Shown here one piece after another: positions 1-13,230 of a stretch of DNA of 64,000 bases; within the stretch, counting starts at the first letter, position 1, and each line of letters starts with the position of its first letter. The DNA comes from Procambarus clarkii (taxonomy: Eukaryota; Arthropoda; Malacostraca; Decapoda; Cambaridae). The stretch spans positions 16,971,445 through 17,035,444 of the forward strand of contig NC_091173.1 in NCBI RefSeq assembly GCF_040958095.1. The letters are read 5' to 3'. The position numbers were made by a program, and so were the translations under genes. The notes under the pieces are model-generated. The model was not told the origin of the DNA. It was given only the letters and a program-made list of their open reading frames with translations, and searched no databases.

Positions 1-345
1 CACCACCACACCTGTCCTCACCACACCTGTCCTCCCCACACCTGTCCTCACCACCACACCTGTCCTCACCACCACACCTGTCCTCACCACATCTGTCCTC
101 ACCACCACAAATGTCCTCACCACAACTGTCCTCACCCACACTTGTCCTCATCACCACACCTGTCCTCACCACCACATGCCCTAACCACACCTGTCCTCAC
201 CACACATGTCCTCACCACACCTGTCCTCACCCACACTTGTCCTTACCACTACACACCTGTTCTCCCCACACCTGTCCTCACCCACAATTGTCCTCACCAC
301 CACACACCTGTCCTCCCCACACCTGTCCTCACCCACACTGACCGG
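1..345. repeat. CCTGTCCTCACC minisatellite, left part
   Basis: Degenerate tandem array of 13-20-bp units built on CACCACACCTGTCCTC with CACCACA spacers. It resumes at 677 after the SINE, so this is one array split by an insertion. Open frames across it are low-complexity artefacts. Confidence 0.9.
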
Positions 346-515
346 GGGCCTGGTAGCCTGGTGGATAGAGCGCAGGACTCGTAATTCTGTGGCGCGGGTT
401 CGATTCCCGCACAAGGCGGAAACAAATGGGCAAAGTTTCTTTCACCCTGAATGCCCCTGTTACCAAGCAGTAAATAGGTACCTGGGAGTTAGTCAGCTGT
501 CACGGGCTGCTTCCT

Positions 516-578
<63 letters not shown>

Positions 579-676
579 TGTGGTGTGGAAAATAAGTAAT
601 TAGTAAACAGTTGATTGACAGTTAAGAGGCGGGCCGAAAGAGCAAAGCTCTACCCTCGCAAACACAACTAGGTGAA
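346..676 (+). mobile_element. tRNA-derived SINE (head i, CR1-like tail)
   Basis: The tRNA-like head (about 349-418) has a B-box GGTTCGATTCC and an anticodon-loop-like CTCGTAA. It is followed by the conserved body seen in all SINEs of this window (CAAAGTTTCTTTCACCCTGA, GTTACC, AGCAGTAAATAGGTACCTGG, GTCACGGGCTGCTTCCTGG). A (GT)n tract follows at about 517-577, then a tail with TTGATTGACAG, GAGGCGGGCC and CACAACTAGGTGAATAC. That tail matches the 3' end of the CR1-like LINE fragments here, but differs from the LINE copies at GGGCCGAAAGAGC (LINE: GGGACCAAAGAGC). The copy interrupts the CCTGTCCTCACC array; a short target duplication such as CACT is possible but not convincing. SINEs are non-coding Pol III units mobilised by a partner LINE. 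Confidence 0.85.
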
Positions 677-1132
677 TACACTTGTCCTCACCACCACACA
701 CCTGTCCTCCCCCCCACACCTGTCCTCACCACCACACACCTTTCCTCACCCACACTTGTCCTCACCACCACACACCTGTCCTCCCCACCACACACCTTTC
801 CTCACCACCGCACACCTGTCCTCACCACCTTGTTCTCCCCACACCTGTCCTCCCCACCACACACCTGTCCTCACCACACCTTTCCTCACCACCCCTGTCC
901 CCACCACACCTGTCCTTACAACACCTGCCCTAACCACACCTGCCCACACCACACCTGCCCCCACCACACCTGCCCACACCACACCTGTCCCCACCACCCC
1001 TGCCCACACCACACCAGCCCCCACCACACCTGCCCCCACCACACCTGCCCACACCACACCTGCCCCCACCACACCTGCCCACACCACACCTGCCCACACC
1101 ACACCTGCCCACACCACACCTGCCCACACCAC
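677..1132. repeat. CCTGTCCTCACC minisatellite, right part
   Basis: Continuation of the array at 1-345. From about 905 the unit drifts to a more regular CACACCTGCCC/CACACCTGTCC form. The long open frames on both strands simply reflect the short CA/CT-rich unit. Confidence 0.9.
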
Positions 1133-1140
1133 CTACCAGA

Positions 1141-1221
1141 TTCATGATGATGATAATGATAATGATGATGATAATGATAATGATGATGATGATGATAATG
1201 ATGATGAGGATGATGATGATG
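1141..1221. repeat. (GAT/AAT)n microsatellite
   Basis: Run of ATGATG and ATAATG trinucleotides. Homopolymeric C tracts follow at 1266-1276, 1308-1320 and 1391-1402, in otherwise unremarkable sequence up to 1464. Confidence 0.9.
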
Positions 1222-1464
1222 CTTCACTATCCCTAGTAATACCTGAGTCCACAACAACCATCCACCCCCCCCCCCCTAGCCATCCATCACACTAACCAAC
1301 CTCCCCTCCCCCCCCCCCCCACCTAATGCACTCGGCTGCCCACCACAGCCCATTAAATCAAGCGCCAAGATTATATTCTCCTCCGAGCTCCCCCCCCCCC
1401 CCACCCCCCACCACTCAGAATACCAATGGCGCGCTGGTCAAGTTAAGAGTGTGGGCTCTCTAAC

Positions 1465-4400
1465 TGGTGTACTGGTGTACTGGTGTACTGGTGTACTGGT
1501 GTGCTGGTGTACTGGTGTGCTGGTGTGCTGGTGTACTGGTGTGCTGGTGTACTGGTGTGCTGGTGTACTAGTGTACTGGTGTGCTGGTGTGCTGGTGTAC
1601 TGGTGTGCTGGTGTGCTGGTGTACTAGTGTACTGGTGTGCTGGTGTACTGGTGTGCTGGTGTACTAGTGTACTGGTGTGCTGGTGTGCTGGTGTACTAGT
1701 GTACTGGTGTGCTGGTGTACTGGTGTACTGGTGTACTGGTGTGCTGGTGTACTGGTGTGCTGGTGTACTGGTGTACTGGTGTGCTGGTGTACTAGTGTAC
1801 TGGTGTGCTGGTGTGCTGGTGTGCTGGTGTACTGGTGTGCTGGTGTACTGGTGTGCTGGTGTACTAGTGTACTGGTGTGCTGGTGTACTAGTGTACTGGT
1901 GTGCTGGTGTGCTGGTGTACTGGTGTACTGGTGTGCTGGTGTACTGGTGTGCTGGTGTACTGGTGTGCTGGTGTACTAGTGTACTGGTGTGCTGGTGTGC
2001 TGGTGTACTAGTGTACTGGTGTACTGGTGTACTGGTGTGCTGGTGTACTGGTGTACTGGTGTACTGGTGTGCTGGTGTACTGGTGTACTAGTGTGCCAGT
2101 GTACTGGTGTACTGGTGTGCCAGTGTACTGGTGTACTGGTGTGCCAGTGTACTGGTGTACTGGTGTACTAGTGTACTGGTGTACTGGTGTACTGGTGTAC
2201 TGGTGTGCCAGTGTACTGGTGTACTGGTGTACTGGTGTGCCAGTGTACTGGTATACTGGTGTACTGGTGTACTGGTGTGCCAGTGTACTGGTGTACTGGT
2301 GTACTGGTGTACTAGTGTACTGGTATACTGGTGTACTGGTGTACTGGTGCACTAGTGTGCCAGTGTACTGGTATACTGGTGTACTGGTGTGCCAGTGTAC
2401 TGGTGTACTGGTGTACTAGTGTGCCAGTGTACTGGTACACTGGTGTACTGGTGTACTGGTGTGTCAGTGTACTGGTGTACTGGTGTACTGGTGTACTAGT
2501 GTACTGGTATACTGGTGTACTGGTGTACTAGTGTAATGGTATACTGGTGTACTGGTGTGCCAGTGAACTGGTGTACTGGTGTACTGGTGTACTAGTGTAC
2601 TGGTTTGCCAGTGTGCTGGTGTGCTGGTGTACTGGTGTACTGGTATACTGGTGTACTGGTGTACTGGTGTACTAGTGTACTGGTGTACTGGTGTACTGGT
2701 GTACTGGTGTACTAGTGTACTGGTGTACTGGTGTACTAGTGTGCTGGTGTGCTGGTGTACTAGTGTACTGGTGTACTGGTGTACTGGTGTGCTGGTGTAC
2801 TGGTGTACTGGTGTACTGGTGTACTGGTGTACTAGTGTGCCAGTGTACTGGTGTACTGGTGTACTGGTGTGCCAGTGTACTGGTGTACTGGTGTGCCAGT
2901 GTACTGGTGTACTGGTGTGCCAGTGTACTGGTGTACTGGTGTACTAGTGTACTGGTGTACTGGTGTACTGGTGTGCCAGTGTACTGGTGTACTGGTGTAC
3001 TGGTGTGCCAGTGTACTGGTATACTGGTGTACTGGTGTACTGGTGTGCCAGTGTACTGGTGTACTGGTGTACTAGTGTACTGGTATACTGGTGTACTGGT
3101 GTACTGGTGTACTAGTGTGCCAGTGTACTGGTATACTGGTGTACTGGTGTGCCAGTGTACTGGTGTACTGGTGTACTAGTGTGCCAGTGTACTGGTACAC
3201 TGGTGTACTGGTGTACTGGTGTGCCAGTGTACTGGTGTACTGGTGTACTAGTGTACTGGTATACTGGTGTACTGGTGTACTAGTGTACTGGTATACTGGT
3301 GTACTGGTGTACTGGTGTGCCAGTGTACTGGTGTACTGGTGTACTAGTGTACTGGTTTGCCAGTGTGCTGGTGTGCTGGTGTACTGGTGTACTGGTGTAC
3401 TGGTATACTGGTGTACTGGTGTACTAGTGTACTGGTGTACTGGTATACTGGTGTACTGGTGTACTGGTGTACTAGTGTACTGGTGTACTGGTGTACTGGT
3501 GTACTAGTGTACTGGTGTACTGGTATACTGGTGTACTGGTGTACTGGTGTGCTGGTGTACTAGTGTACTGGTATACTGGTGTACTGGTGTACTGGTGTAC
3601 TAGTGTACTGGTGTACTGGTGTACTAGTGTACTGGTGTACTGGTGTACTGGTGTACTATTGTACTGGTGTACTGGTATACTGGTGTACTGGTGTGCCAGT
3701 GTACTGGTGTACTAGTGTACTGGTATACTGGTGTACTGGTGTACTAGTGTACTGGTGTACTGGTATACTGGTGTGCCAGTGTACTGTTGTACTGGTGTAC
3801 TGGTATACTGGTGTACTGGTGTACTGGTGTACTAGTGTACTAGTGTACTGGTGTACTGGTATACTGGTGTACTAGTGTACTGGTGTACTAGTGTACTGGT
3901 GTACTGGTATACTGGTGTACTGGTGTGCCAGTGTACTGGTGTACTGGTGTACTAGTGTACTAGTGTACTGGTGTACTGGTATACTGGTGTACTGGTGAAC
4001 TGGTGTACTAGTGTACTGGTGTGCCAGTGTACTGGTGTGCCAGTGTAGTGGTGTACTGGTGTGCCAGTGTACTGGTGTACTGGTGTGCCAGTGTACTGGT
4101 GTACTGGTGTACTAGTGTACTGGTGTACTGGTATACTGGTGTACTGGTATACTGGTGTACTGGTGTGCCAGTGTACTGGTGTACTGGTGTGCTGGTGTAC
4201 TGGTGTGCCAGTGTACTGGTGTGCCAGTGTACTGGTGTGCCAGTGTACTGGTGTGCCAGTGTACTGGTGTGCCAGTGTACTGGTGTACTGGTGTGCTGGT
4301 ATACTGGTGTACTGGTGTGCCAGTGTACTGGTGTACTGGTGTACTGGTGTACTGGTGTGCTGGTGTACTGGTGTGCCAGTGTACTGGTGTACTGGTGTGC

Positions 4401-4612
4401 CAGTGTACTGGTGTACTGGTGTGCTGGTATACTGGTGTACTGGTGTGCCAGTGTACTGGTGTACTGGTGTGCTGGTATACTGGTGTACTGGTGTGCCAGT
4501 GTACTGGTGTACTGGTGTGCTGGTATACTGGTGTACTGGTGTACTGGTGTGCCAGTGTACTGGTGTACTGGTGTGCTGGTGTACTGGTGTACGAGCCAGC
4601 ACTGGTGTAGTG
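1465..4612. repeat. 3.1-kb array of an 8-bp unit (ACTGGTGT)
   Basis: Tandem array of ACTGGTGT with point variants GCTGGTGT, ACTAGTGT, GCCAGTGT and ACTGGTAT. Three units make 24 bp, so frames stay open and give a spurious YWCTGVLV-type peptide. Variants are zoned: GCTGGTGT dominates about 1500-2070 and returns at about 4190-4590, GCCAGTGT starts at about 2094, and ACTGGTAT appears only after about 2245. The array ends at GTACGAGCCAGCACTGG. There is no protein-coding evidence. Confidence 0.95.
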
Positions 4613-4639
4613 TACAACTCCAGTACAGTGTACTGTACT

Positions 4640-4918
4640 ACACCACCTGGATTTATTACACCGGAATGTGTAATTGGTCTGGATTACACCACCGGAATGT
4701 AAAAAAAAACGTGGATTATGTCAGATGGATTACACAACTGTGGATTTCATTGCTTGGATTACACGACGTGGATTACAAACGCGGTTTATATCGCTTGGAT
4801 TACAAAAACGTGGATTAGATCGCTGGGATTACATCGCTGGGATTACATCACTTAGTTTACTAAACATGGATTACATCTCGTTTGGTTTACAATCGTGGAT
4901 TACAAACGTGGATTACCC
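4640..4918. repeat. Degenerate TGGATTACA repeat
   Basis: About fifteen imperfect copies of a roughly 15-25-bp motif centred on TGGATTACA (variants GGGATTACATC, TGGTTTACA, TGGATTAGA). Spacing is irregular, which suggests an old decayed minisatellite. Confidence 0.7.
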
Positions 4919-4944
4919 GTCGAGCGTATACCACTTTGTGTGAC

Positions 4945-5275
4945 AGGAGGAGAGAGAAGGGAGGGGGAGATGGGTAATGGGAGGGGAGGGGGGGAGATGT
5001 GAGGGAGGGGGAGGGGAGAGAAGAGGGGAGGTGAGAGGCTGAGAAGTGAGGGGAGAAAGACGAGAGAAGGAGAAGAGGTTGTGGTATATTGGTGAGGTGA
5101 TTGGATGCCTTGAGACTCTAACAAAGTGGTTCAGAGGAGGGGAGGAGGGAGGTGGTCAGCCCTCCAGGTGAAGAGGCACAGGTGAGGGGAAGGGGAAGTT
5201 AGGTAAGGAAAAGTTAGGTAAGGGGAAAGTTAGGTAAGGGGAAAGGTAAGTAATCAAGTCAGACGCGAAAAGAAA
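4945..5275. repeat. Purine-rich GGGGAGA tract and TTAGGTAAGG repeats
   Basis: G/A-rich low complexity to about 5070. Four or five copies of GTTAGGTAAGGGGAAA lie at about 5198-5250. Three short repeats of TTCACTATACACA follow at about 5308-5370. No gene seen. Confidence 0.7.
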
Positions 5276-5444
5276 GGGGAAACATGGAGGCTTAATACAA
5301 GAATATCTCACTATACAGTGTCTCAGACTTCACTATACACAGCGTCACACAGTTCACTATACACAGTGAGGTGTCACTGTGTATATCATACAACTCATAC
5401 AACCACCTCCACCACAACCTATATAAGGACCATCATTACAATTC

Positions 5445-8400
5445 TCTCAAACACCACCACAACACACAAACACCACCACAACACACACAAACACCACCAC
5501 AACACACAACAAACACCACCACAACACACACAAACACCACCACAACACACACAAACACCACCACAACACACAAACACCACCACAACACACAACAAACACC
5601 ACCACAACACACACAAACACCACCACAACACACAACAAACACCACCACAACACACAAACACCACCACAACACACAACAAACACCACCACAAAACACAAAC
5701 ACCACCACAACACACACAAACACCACCACAACACACAAACACCACCACAACACACAAACACCACCACAACACACAACAAACACCACTACAACACACAACA
5801 AACACCACCACAACACACACAAACACCACCACAACACACAACAAACACCACCACAACACACACAAACACCACCACAACACACAACAAACACCACCACAAC
5901 ACACAACAAACACCACCACAACACACACAAACACCACCACAACACACAAACAACACCACAACACACAAACACCACCACAACACACAACAAACACCACCAC
6001 AACACACAAACACCACCACAACACACAAACACCACCACAACACACAAACACCACCACAACACACAACAAACACCACCACAACACACAAACACAACACACA
6101 ACAAACACCACCACAACACACACAAACACCACCACAACACACACAAACACCACCACAACACACACAAACACCACCACAACACACAAACAACACCACAACA
6201 CACAAACACCACCACAACACACAACAAACACCACCACAACACACAAACACCACCACAACACACAAACACCACCACAACACACAAACACCACCACAACACA
6301 CAACAAACACCACCACAACACACAAACACAACACACAACAAACACCACCACAACACACACAAACACCACCACAACACACACAAACACCACCACAACACAC
6401 AAACACAACACACAACAAACACCACCACAACACACAAACACAACACACAACAAACACCACCACAACACACACAAACACCACCACAACACAAACACCACCA
6501 CAACACACAAACACAACACACAACAAACACCACCACAACACACAAACACAACACACAACAAACACCACCACAACACACAAACACAACACACAACAAACAC
6601 CACCACAACACACACAAACACCACCACAACACACACAAACACCACCACAACACACACAAACACCACCACAACACACACAAACACCACCACAACACACACA
6701 AACACCACCACAACACACAAACACCACCACAACACACAAACACAACACACAACAAACACCACCACAACACACAACACACAACAAACACCACCACAACACA
6801 CAACAAACACCACCACAACACACAAACACAACACACAACAAACACCACCACAACACACAACAAACACCACCACAACACACAAACACAACACACAACAAAC
6901 ACCACCACAACACACAACAAACACCACCACAACACACAAACACAACACACAACAAACACCACCACAACACACAACAAACACCACCACAACGCACAACAAA
7001 CACCACCACAACACACAACAAACACCACCACAACACACACAAACACCACCACAACACACACAAACACCACCACAACACACACAAACACCACCACAACACA
7101 CAACAAACACCACCACAACACACACAAACACCACCACAACACAACAAACACCACCACAACACACACAAACACCACCACAACACACACAAACACCACCACA
7201 ACACACACAAACACCACCACAACACACAACAAACACCACCACAACACACAAACACAACACACAACAAACACCACCACAACACACAACAAACACCACCACA
7301 ACGCACAAACACAACACACAACAAACACCACCACAACACACAACAAACACCACCACAACACACAAACACAACACACAACAAACACCACCACAACACACAA
7401 ACACAACACACAACAAACACCACCACAACACACAAACACAACACACAACAAACACCACCACAACACACAACAAACACCACCACAACGCACAACAAACACC
7501 ACCACAACACACAACAAACACCACCACAACACACACAAACACCACCACAACACACAACAAACACCACCACAACACACAAACACAACACACAACAAACACC
7601 ACCACAACACACACAAACACCACCACAACACACACAAACACCACCACAACACACACAAACACCACCACAACACACAACAAACACCACCACAACACACACA
7701 AACACCACCACAACACACACAAACACCACCACAACACACACAAACACCACCACAACACACAAACACAACACACAACAAACACCACCACAACACACAAACA
7801 CAACACACAACAAACACCACCACAACACACAAACACAACACACAACAAACACCACCACAACACACAAACACCACCACAACACGCAACAAACACCACCACA
7901 ACACACAACACCACCACAACACACAACAAACACCACCACAACACACAAACACAACACACAACAAACACCACCACAACACACAACAAACACCACCACAACA
8001 CACAAACACAACACACAACAAACACCACCACAACACACAACAAACACCACCACAACACACAAACACAACACACAACAAACACCACCACAACACACAACAA
8101 ACACCACCACAACACACAAACACAACACGCAACAAACACCACCACAACACACAAACACAACACACAACACCACCACAACACACAAACACAACACACAAAC
8201 ACAACACACAACAAACACCACCACAACACACAACAAACACCACCACAACACACAACAAACACCACCACAACACACAACAAACACCACCACAACACACAAC
8301 AAACACCACCACAACACGCAACAAACACCACCACAACACACAAACACAACACGCAACAAACACCACCACAACACACAACAAACACCACCACAACACACCA

Positions 8401-8683
8401 AACACCACCACAACACACAACAAACACCACCACAACACACCACCACAACACACAACAAACACCACCACAACACACCAAACACCACCACAACACACAACAA
8501 ACACCACCACAACACACCACCACAACACACAACAAACACCACCACAACACACAAACACAACACACAACAAACACCACCACAACACACAACAAACACCACC
8601 ACAACACGCAACAAACACCACCACAACACACAAACACAACACGCAACAAACACCACCACAACACACAACAAACACCACCACCG
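5445..8683. repeat. 3.2-kb A/C-only minisatellite
   Basis: Array of 19-, 21- and 22-bp units that share CACCACCACAACACACAA and differ in the joint (AAC, CAAAC or CAACAAAC). One strand contains practically only A and C, so no stop codon can occur there, nor in its T/G complement. Frames of more than 1100 codons on both strands are therefore meaningless. Rare G-for-A changes give GCACAACAAA or CACGCAAC variants. After about 8340, shorter truncated units (CACACCAAACACC) appear. Confidence 0.95.
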
Positions 8684-8802
8684 CCAACATAAACAATATC
8701 ACACACATCAAAACACTGAACTACGCAATTAGAGAACAACCTAATTAAAATGAATAAAACAGAAAGCACATGCATTTTTTAATGCTACTTATAAATACCT
8801 CT

Positions 8803-8950
8803 CCTACCCCCGCACCCCCCTTCCCCCCTCCTCTCCCCTCACCCCTACCCCTCCTACCCCTCACCCCCCTTCCCCCCCCTCCTGTCCCCTTCACCCCCTT
8901 CCCCTCCACCCCCTTCCCCTCCTCCCCCCTCCCCCTCCTCCCCCCTCCTG
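8803..8950. repeat. C/T-rich low complexity
   Basis: CCCCCTTCCCCT-type imperfect repeat. Confidence 0.8.
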
Positions 8951-9391
8951 GGCCCAGCTTCCGACATAGTTCAGGAAGTTAGGGATCAGTTTGTTAATGG
9001 GTTGAGGTCGCCTGTATTTTGTTAATTGTTATCTGGTGAGAGAGACGCCCTTTATGGCATTCTTGTGACGATATTCCCTTCCTATCCTTATCTGTTCACG
9101 TGAGTGTTCTTCTGGGTGTTCTGTTCAGGTGCCTGTTTTCTTCTTTCAATGCTAACTTCACAGTAACACCCTACAATATGTATTTCTATCCTGCCTTCTG
9201 AAGGATTGCATTAAGTTGGAGTCGTGATTACAGAACTACCTCCTCGAATTACCCCACAAGATGCCGTCCAGTATATTTGTCTATTCACACAACCGACGTC
9301 AATTACCATTCCTGAACGAGGCAATAGTCTTAGCTTTATAACTTAATTCCCATATTCAAGAAATATTCGATTTGCTACTTGTATTAAAGTA
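8951..9391. other. Unannotated unique-looking sequence
   Basis: I see no gene, tRNA, known repeat or long open frame in this stretch. Confidence 0.5.
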
Positions 9392-9446
9392 TTGGAGGCC
9401 TGGTCAGAGACCGGGCCGTGGGGACGCTGATCTCCCGAGACCGACA
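9392..9446 (+). repeat. Isolated SINE/LINE tail fragment (tail a)
   Basis: GGAGGCCTGGTC, ACCGGGCCG and GGGGACGCT match the tail of most SINEs in this window. No SINE head or body is attached. It probably comes from the LINE or another SINE that supplies this tail. Confidence 0.6.
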
Positions 9447-9625
9447 ACAGGTTGGTAGTAGTGTTATAATTTGCGCTTGAATGTTCAGTCGTGAGACAGA
9501 CGTTCAGCTTGAAGAGGTCGTTCAGTTTATGTGAGACGTTCAGTCTAGTAGGCGCGTTCAGCTTAAGGAGAACGTTGAAGGCAGGAAAGGCGTTCAGCTT
9601 ATGAAAAAAAACGTTCATAACGTGA
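9447..9625. repeat. Degenerate CGTTCAGCTT repeat
   Basis: Six or seven imperfect copies of a roughly 25-30-bp unit with the core GTTCAGCTT or GTTCAGTTT. Probably a decayed minisatellite. Confidence 0.5.
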
Positions 9626-9817
9626 ACCATACAACCACACCACAACACACAACCACCACAACACACAGCCATACAACACAAAATGCGCATTTGTGTTGCT
9701 CACGTGACCCCCACCAAGTGAGGTGATTGGATGACCTATCTACGGCCCGAATTGACCACCGAGTGCTGTCGGGTCTTGGATAAATAGCCTCACAACTCCC
9801 AAGATTTGTGTAGAGTC

Positions 9818-9885
9818 GTGCTGGTCTAGTGGTTAAGGTACCAGGTACACCAAGATGCATAGTGCTCCTGGTTGACTGGTTCGAA
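9818..9885 (+). mobile_element. tRNA-like SINE head followed by (CT)n(AT)n
   Basis: It has an A-box-like TGGTCTAGTGGTTA and a B-box GGTTCGAATCC at tRNA spacing. It runs directly into a CT then AT microsatellite. The head differs from those of the main SINE superfamily, so it is a separate tRNA-derived family. An isolated tRNA pseudogene is also possible. Confidence 0.55.
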
Positions 9886-10062
<177 letters not shown>

Positions 10063-10397
10063 CTCGTATACCCTTAGGCACTAAACCCAATCGAATATCT
10101 ACCACCATTTAGCAGCCGTAGGGGCCCTGGGCAGCAGGACTCTGCAACACACACTCCCAGGACAGATGAACCATTCACAAGCCGGCCGGGCTGGGCTGCC
10201 TTGAATGGAAATCACGAAATAAGCTGCTAAATGCTTTTCCTGAAAATAGGACTGTGGCAAGGGGAAGGTTTGGGACAAGCAAGGAAGGAAAATGCTCCTA
10301 GGGAGGAGGGAGGGATGGGGAGGACGGTGAGAACAACTTGAAAGGGGTAGGAAAGAGGTGAGAATAACTGAGAACAGTTAAGAACAGATAAAAAAAT
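10063..10397. other. Unannotated sequence
   Basis: Nothing recognised. It may be the remainder of the repeat whose tRNA-like head is at 9818, but there is no second copy here for comparison. Confidence 0.4.
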
Positions 10398-10450
10398 GGT
10401 GGTATGAGAAGGGAGGGAATTATCAAGCGGGAAAGCGCCAAGTCGTGTCT
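10398..10450 (-). mobile_element. 3' fragment of SINE family B
   Basis: The minus strand reads GACTTGGCGCTTTCC then TTGATAATTCCCTCC. This matches the end of the repeat copies at 48108 and 50503. Only the last ~50 bp is present. Confidence 0.55.
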
Positions 10451-10754
10451 ACTAACGATGACTAGCCATTGGTAACGAAGCCGAGACAACACGAAAGAAA
10501 AGAGAACGCTGAGGCAACGAGGAACGCGAAGAAAATGAACGCAAAACACAGAGAACAGGGGATAAAGATGAAGAGGGGAGCCAGAAGACGGAATAGACAC
10601 ACAAGGGAAGTAGCCCGCGAGAAACGAGACGGGCAGGAGTAGGGGAGGAGAGAGAGATGGACGGTGGGAGGAAACTAATGACGGAAGAAGGAAGGGAGAA
10701 GAGCGGGAAAAACGGTGCATGGGAGGAAGAAAGGGGAGAACTGGCGCAGTACCA
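10451..10754. other. Purine-rich unannotated sequence
   Basis: G/A-rich with no recognisable coding or repeat family. It leads into the array at 10755. Confidence 0.4.
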
Positions 10755-13230
10755 CCACAGGTAGCTAGGTGAACAACCAGGGCCACCACAGGTAGCTGGG
10801 TGAACAACCAATACCACCACAGGTAGCTGGGTGAACAACCAGTACCACCACAGGTAGCTGGGTGAACAACCAGGGCCACCACAGGTAGCTAGGTGAACAA
10901 CCAGGGCCACCACAGGTAGCTAGGTGAACAACCAGGGCCACCACAGGTAGCTAGGTGAACAACCAGGGCCACCACAGGTAGCTGGGTGAACAGCCAGTAC
11001 CACCACAGGTAGCTGGGTGAACAACCAGGGCCACCACAGGTAGCTAGGTGAACAACCAGGGCCACCACAGGTAGCTGGGTGAACAACCAGTACCACCACA
11101 GGTAGCTGGGTGAACAACCAGTACCACCACAGGTAGCTGGGTGAACAACCAGGGCCACCACAGGTAACCTGGAACAACCAGTACCACCACAGGTAGCTAG
11201 GTGAACAACCAGTACCACCACAGGTAGCTGGGTGAACAACCAGGGCCACCACAGGTAACCTGGAACAACCAGTACCACCACAGGTAGCTAGGTGAACAAC
11301 CAGTACCACCACAGGTAGCTGGGTGAACAACCAGGGCCACCACAGGTAACCTGGAACAACCAGTACCACCACAGGTAGCTAGGTGAACAACCAGGGCCAC
11401 CACAGGTAACCTGGAACAACCAGTACCACCACAGGTAGCTAGGTGAACAACCAGGGCCACCACAGGTAGCTAGGTGAACAACCAGTACCACCACAGGTAG
11501 CTAGGTGAACAACCAGTACCACCACAGGTAGCTAGGTGAACAACCAGTACCACCACAGGTAGCTAGGTGAACAACCAGGGCCACCACAGGTAACCTGGAA
11601 CAACCAGGACCACCACAGGTAGCCGGGGGAACAACCAGTACCACCACAGGTAGCTAGGTGAACAACCAGTACCACCACAGGTAACTGGGTGAACAACCAG
11701 TACCACCACAGGTAGCCGGGGAACAACCAGTACCACCACAGGTAACCTGGAACAACCAGTACCACCACAGGTAGCTGGGTGAACAACCAGTACCACCACA
11801 GGTAGCCGGGGAACAACCAGTACCACCACAGGTAGCCGGGGAACAACCAGTACCACCACAGGTAGCTGGGTGAACAACCAGTACCACCACAGGTAGCCGG
11901 GGAACAACCAGTACCACCACAGGTAGCCGGGGAACAACCAGTACCACCACAGGTAGCCGGGGAACAACCAGTACCACCACAGGTAGCCGGGGAACAACCG
12001 GTACCACCACAGGTAGCCGGGGAACAACCAGTACCACCACAGGTAGCCGGGGAACAACCGGTACCACCACAGGTAGCCGGGGAACAACCGGTACCACCAC
12101 AGGTAGCCGGGGAACAACCGGTACCACCACAGGTAGCCGGGGAACAACCAGTACCACCACAGGTAGCCGGGGAACAACCGGTACCACCACAGGGGGTACT
12201 CGTAGCCTGGTGGATAGCACGCAGGACTCGTAATTCTGTGGCGCGGGTTCGATTCCCGCACGAGGCAGAAACAAATGGGCAAAGTTTCTTTCACCCTGAA
12301 TGCCCCTGTTACCTAGCAGTAAATAGGTACCTGGGTTAACACCCAGGTACAACGTCAGCTGTCACGGGCTGCTTCCTGGGGGTGGAGGCCTGGTCGAGGA
12401 CCGGGCCGCGGGGACTCTAAAGCCCCGAAATCATCTCAAGATAACCTCAAGATAACAGGTAACCTGGAACAACCAGTACCACCACAGGTAACCTGGAACA
12501 ACCAGTACCACCACAGGTAACCTGGAACAACCAGTACCACCACAGGTAACCTGGAACAACCAGTACCACCACAGGTAACCTGGAACAACCAGTACCACCA
12601 CAGGTAGCTGGGTGAACAACCAGTACCACCACAGGTAGCCGGGGAACAACCAGTACCACCACAGGTAACCTGGAACAACCAGTACCACCACAGGTAACCT
12701 GGAACAACCAGTACCACCACAGGTAGCTGGGTGAAAAACCAGTACCACCACAGGTAGCCGGGGAACAACCAGTACCACCACAGGTAGCCGGGGAACAACC
12801 AGTACCACCACAGGTAACCTGGAACAACCAGTACCACCACAGGTAACCTGGAACAACCAGTACCACCACAGGTAACCTGGAACAACCAGTACCACCACAG
12901 GTAACCTGGAACAACCAGGACCACCACAGGTAGCCGGGGGAACAACCAGTACCACCACAGGTAGCTGGGTGAACAACCAGTACCACCACAGGTAGCCGGG
13001 GAACAACCAGTACCACCACAGGTAACCTGGAACAACCAGTACCACCACAGGTAGCCGGGGAACAACCAGTACCACCACAGGTAACCTGGAACAACCAGTA
13101 CCACCACAGGTAACCTGAAACAACCAGTACCACCACAGGTAGCCGGGGAACAACCAGTACCACCACAGGTAACCTGGAACAACCAGTACCACCACAGGTA
13201 ACCTGGAACAACCAGTACCATCACAGGTAA
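10755..13230. repeat. 29-31-bp minisatellite array, split by a SINE
   Basis: Units share ACAACCAGTACCACCACAGG and differ in the joint: GTAGCTGGGTGA (31 bp), GTAGCCGGGGA (30 bp) or GTAACCTGGA (29 bp). Blocks are homogeneous: 31-mers dominate to about 11850, 30-mers at about 11860-12190 (several with a CCGGTACC variant), and 29-mers are common after 12457. The SINE at 12194-12456 interrupts the array. Long minus-strand open frames are artefacts. Confidence 0.95.
12194..12456 (+). mobile_element. tRNA-derived SINE (head i, tail a)
   Basis: Head with GTAGCCTGGTGGATAG, anticodon-loop-like CTCGTAA and B-box GGTTCGATTCC, closed by CCCGCACGAGGCA. The shared body follows (TTTCTTTCACCCTGAATGCC, AGCAGTAAATAGGTACCTGG). 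It includes a short local inverted duplication at about 12328-12350 (TACCTGGGTTAACACCCAGGTA). Tail a follows: GGAGGCCTGGTCGAGGACC, GGGCCGCGGGGAC, and repeated CTCAAGATAAC at the 3' end. It is embedded in the minisatellite, so its insertion post-dates the array. Confidence 0.9.

Noticed and set aside
346..418. tRNA gene at the window start
   Set aside because: Same reason: SINE head i with body and tail attached, and the acceptor stem is partly degraded.
1483..4818. Cysteine/tryptophan-rich open frames
   Set aside because: An 8-bp repeat with a 24-bp coding period stays open by composition. No start context, domain or non-repeat exon.
5318..8775. Open frames of about 960-1125 codons on both strands
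   Set aside because: The array is almost only A and C on one strand, so stop codons cannot occur in it on either strand. The peptides are pure low-complexity repeats.
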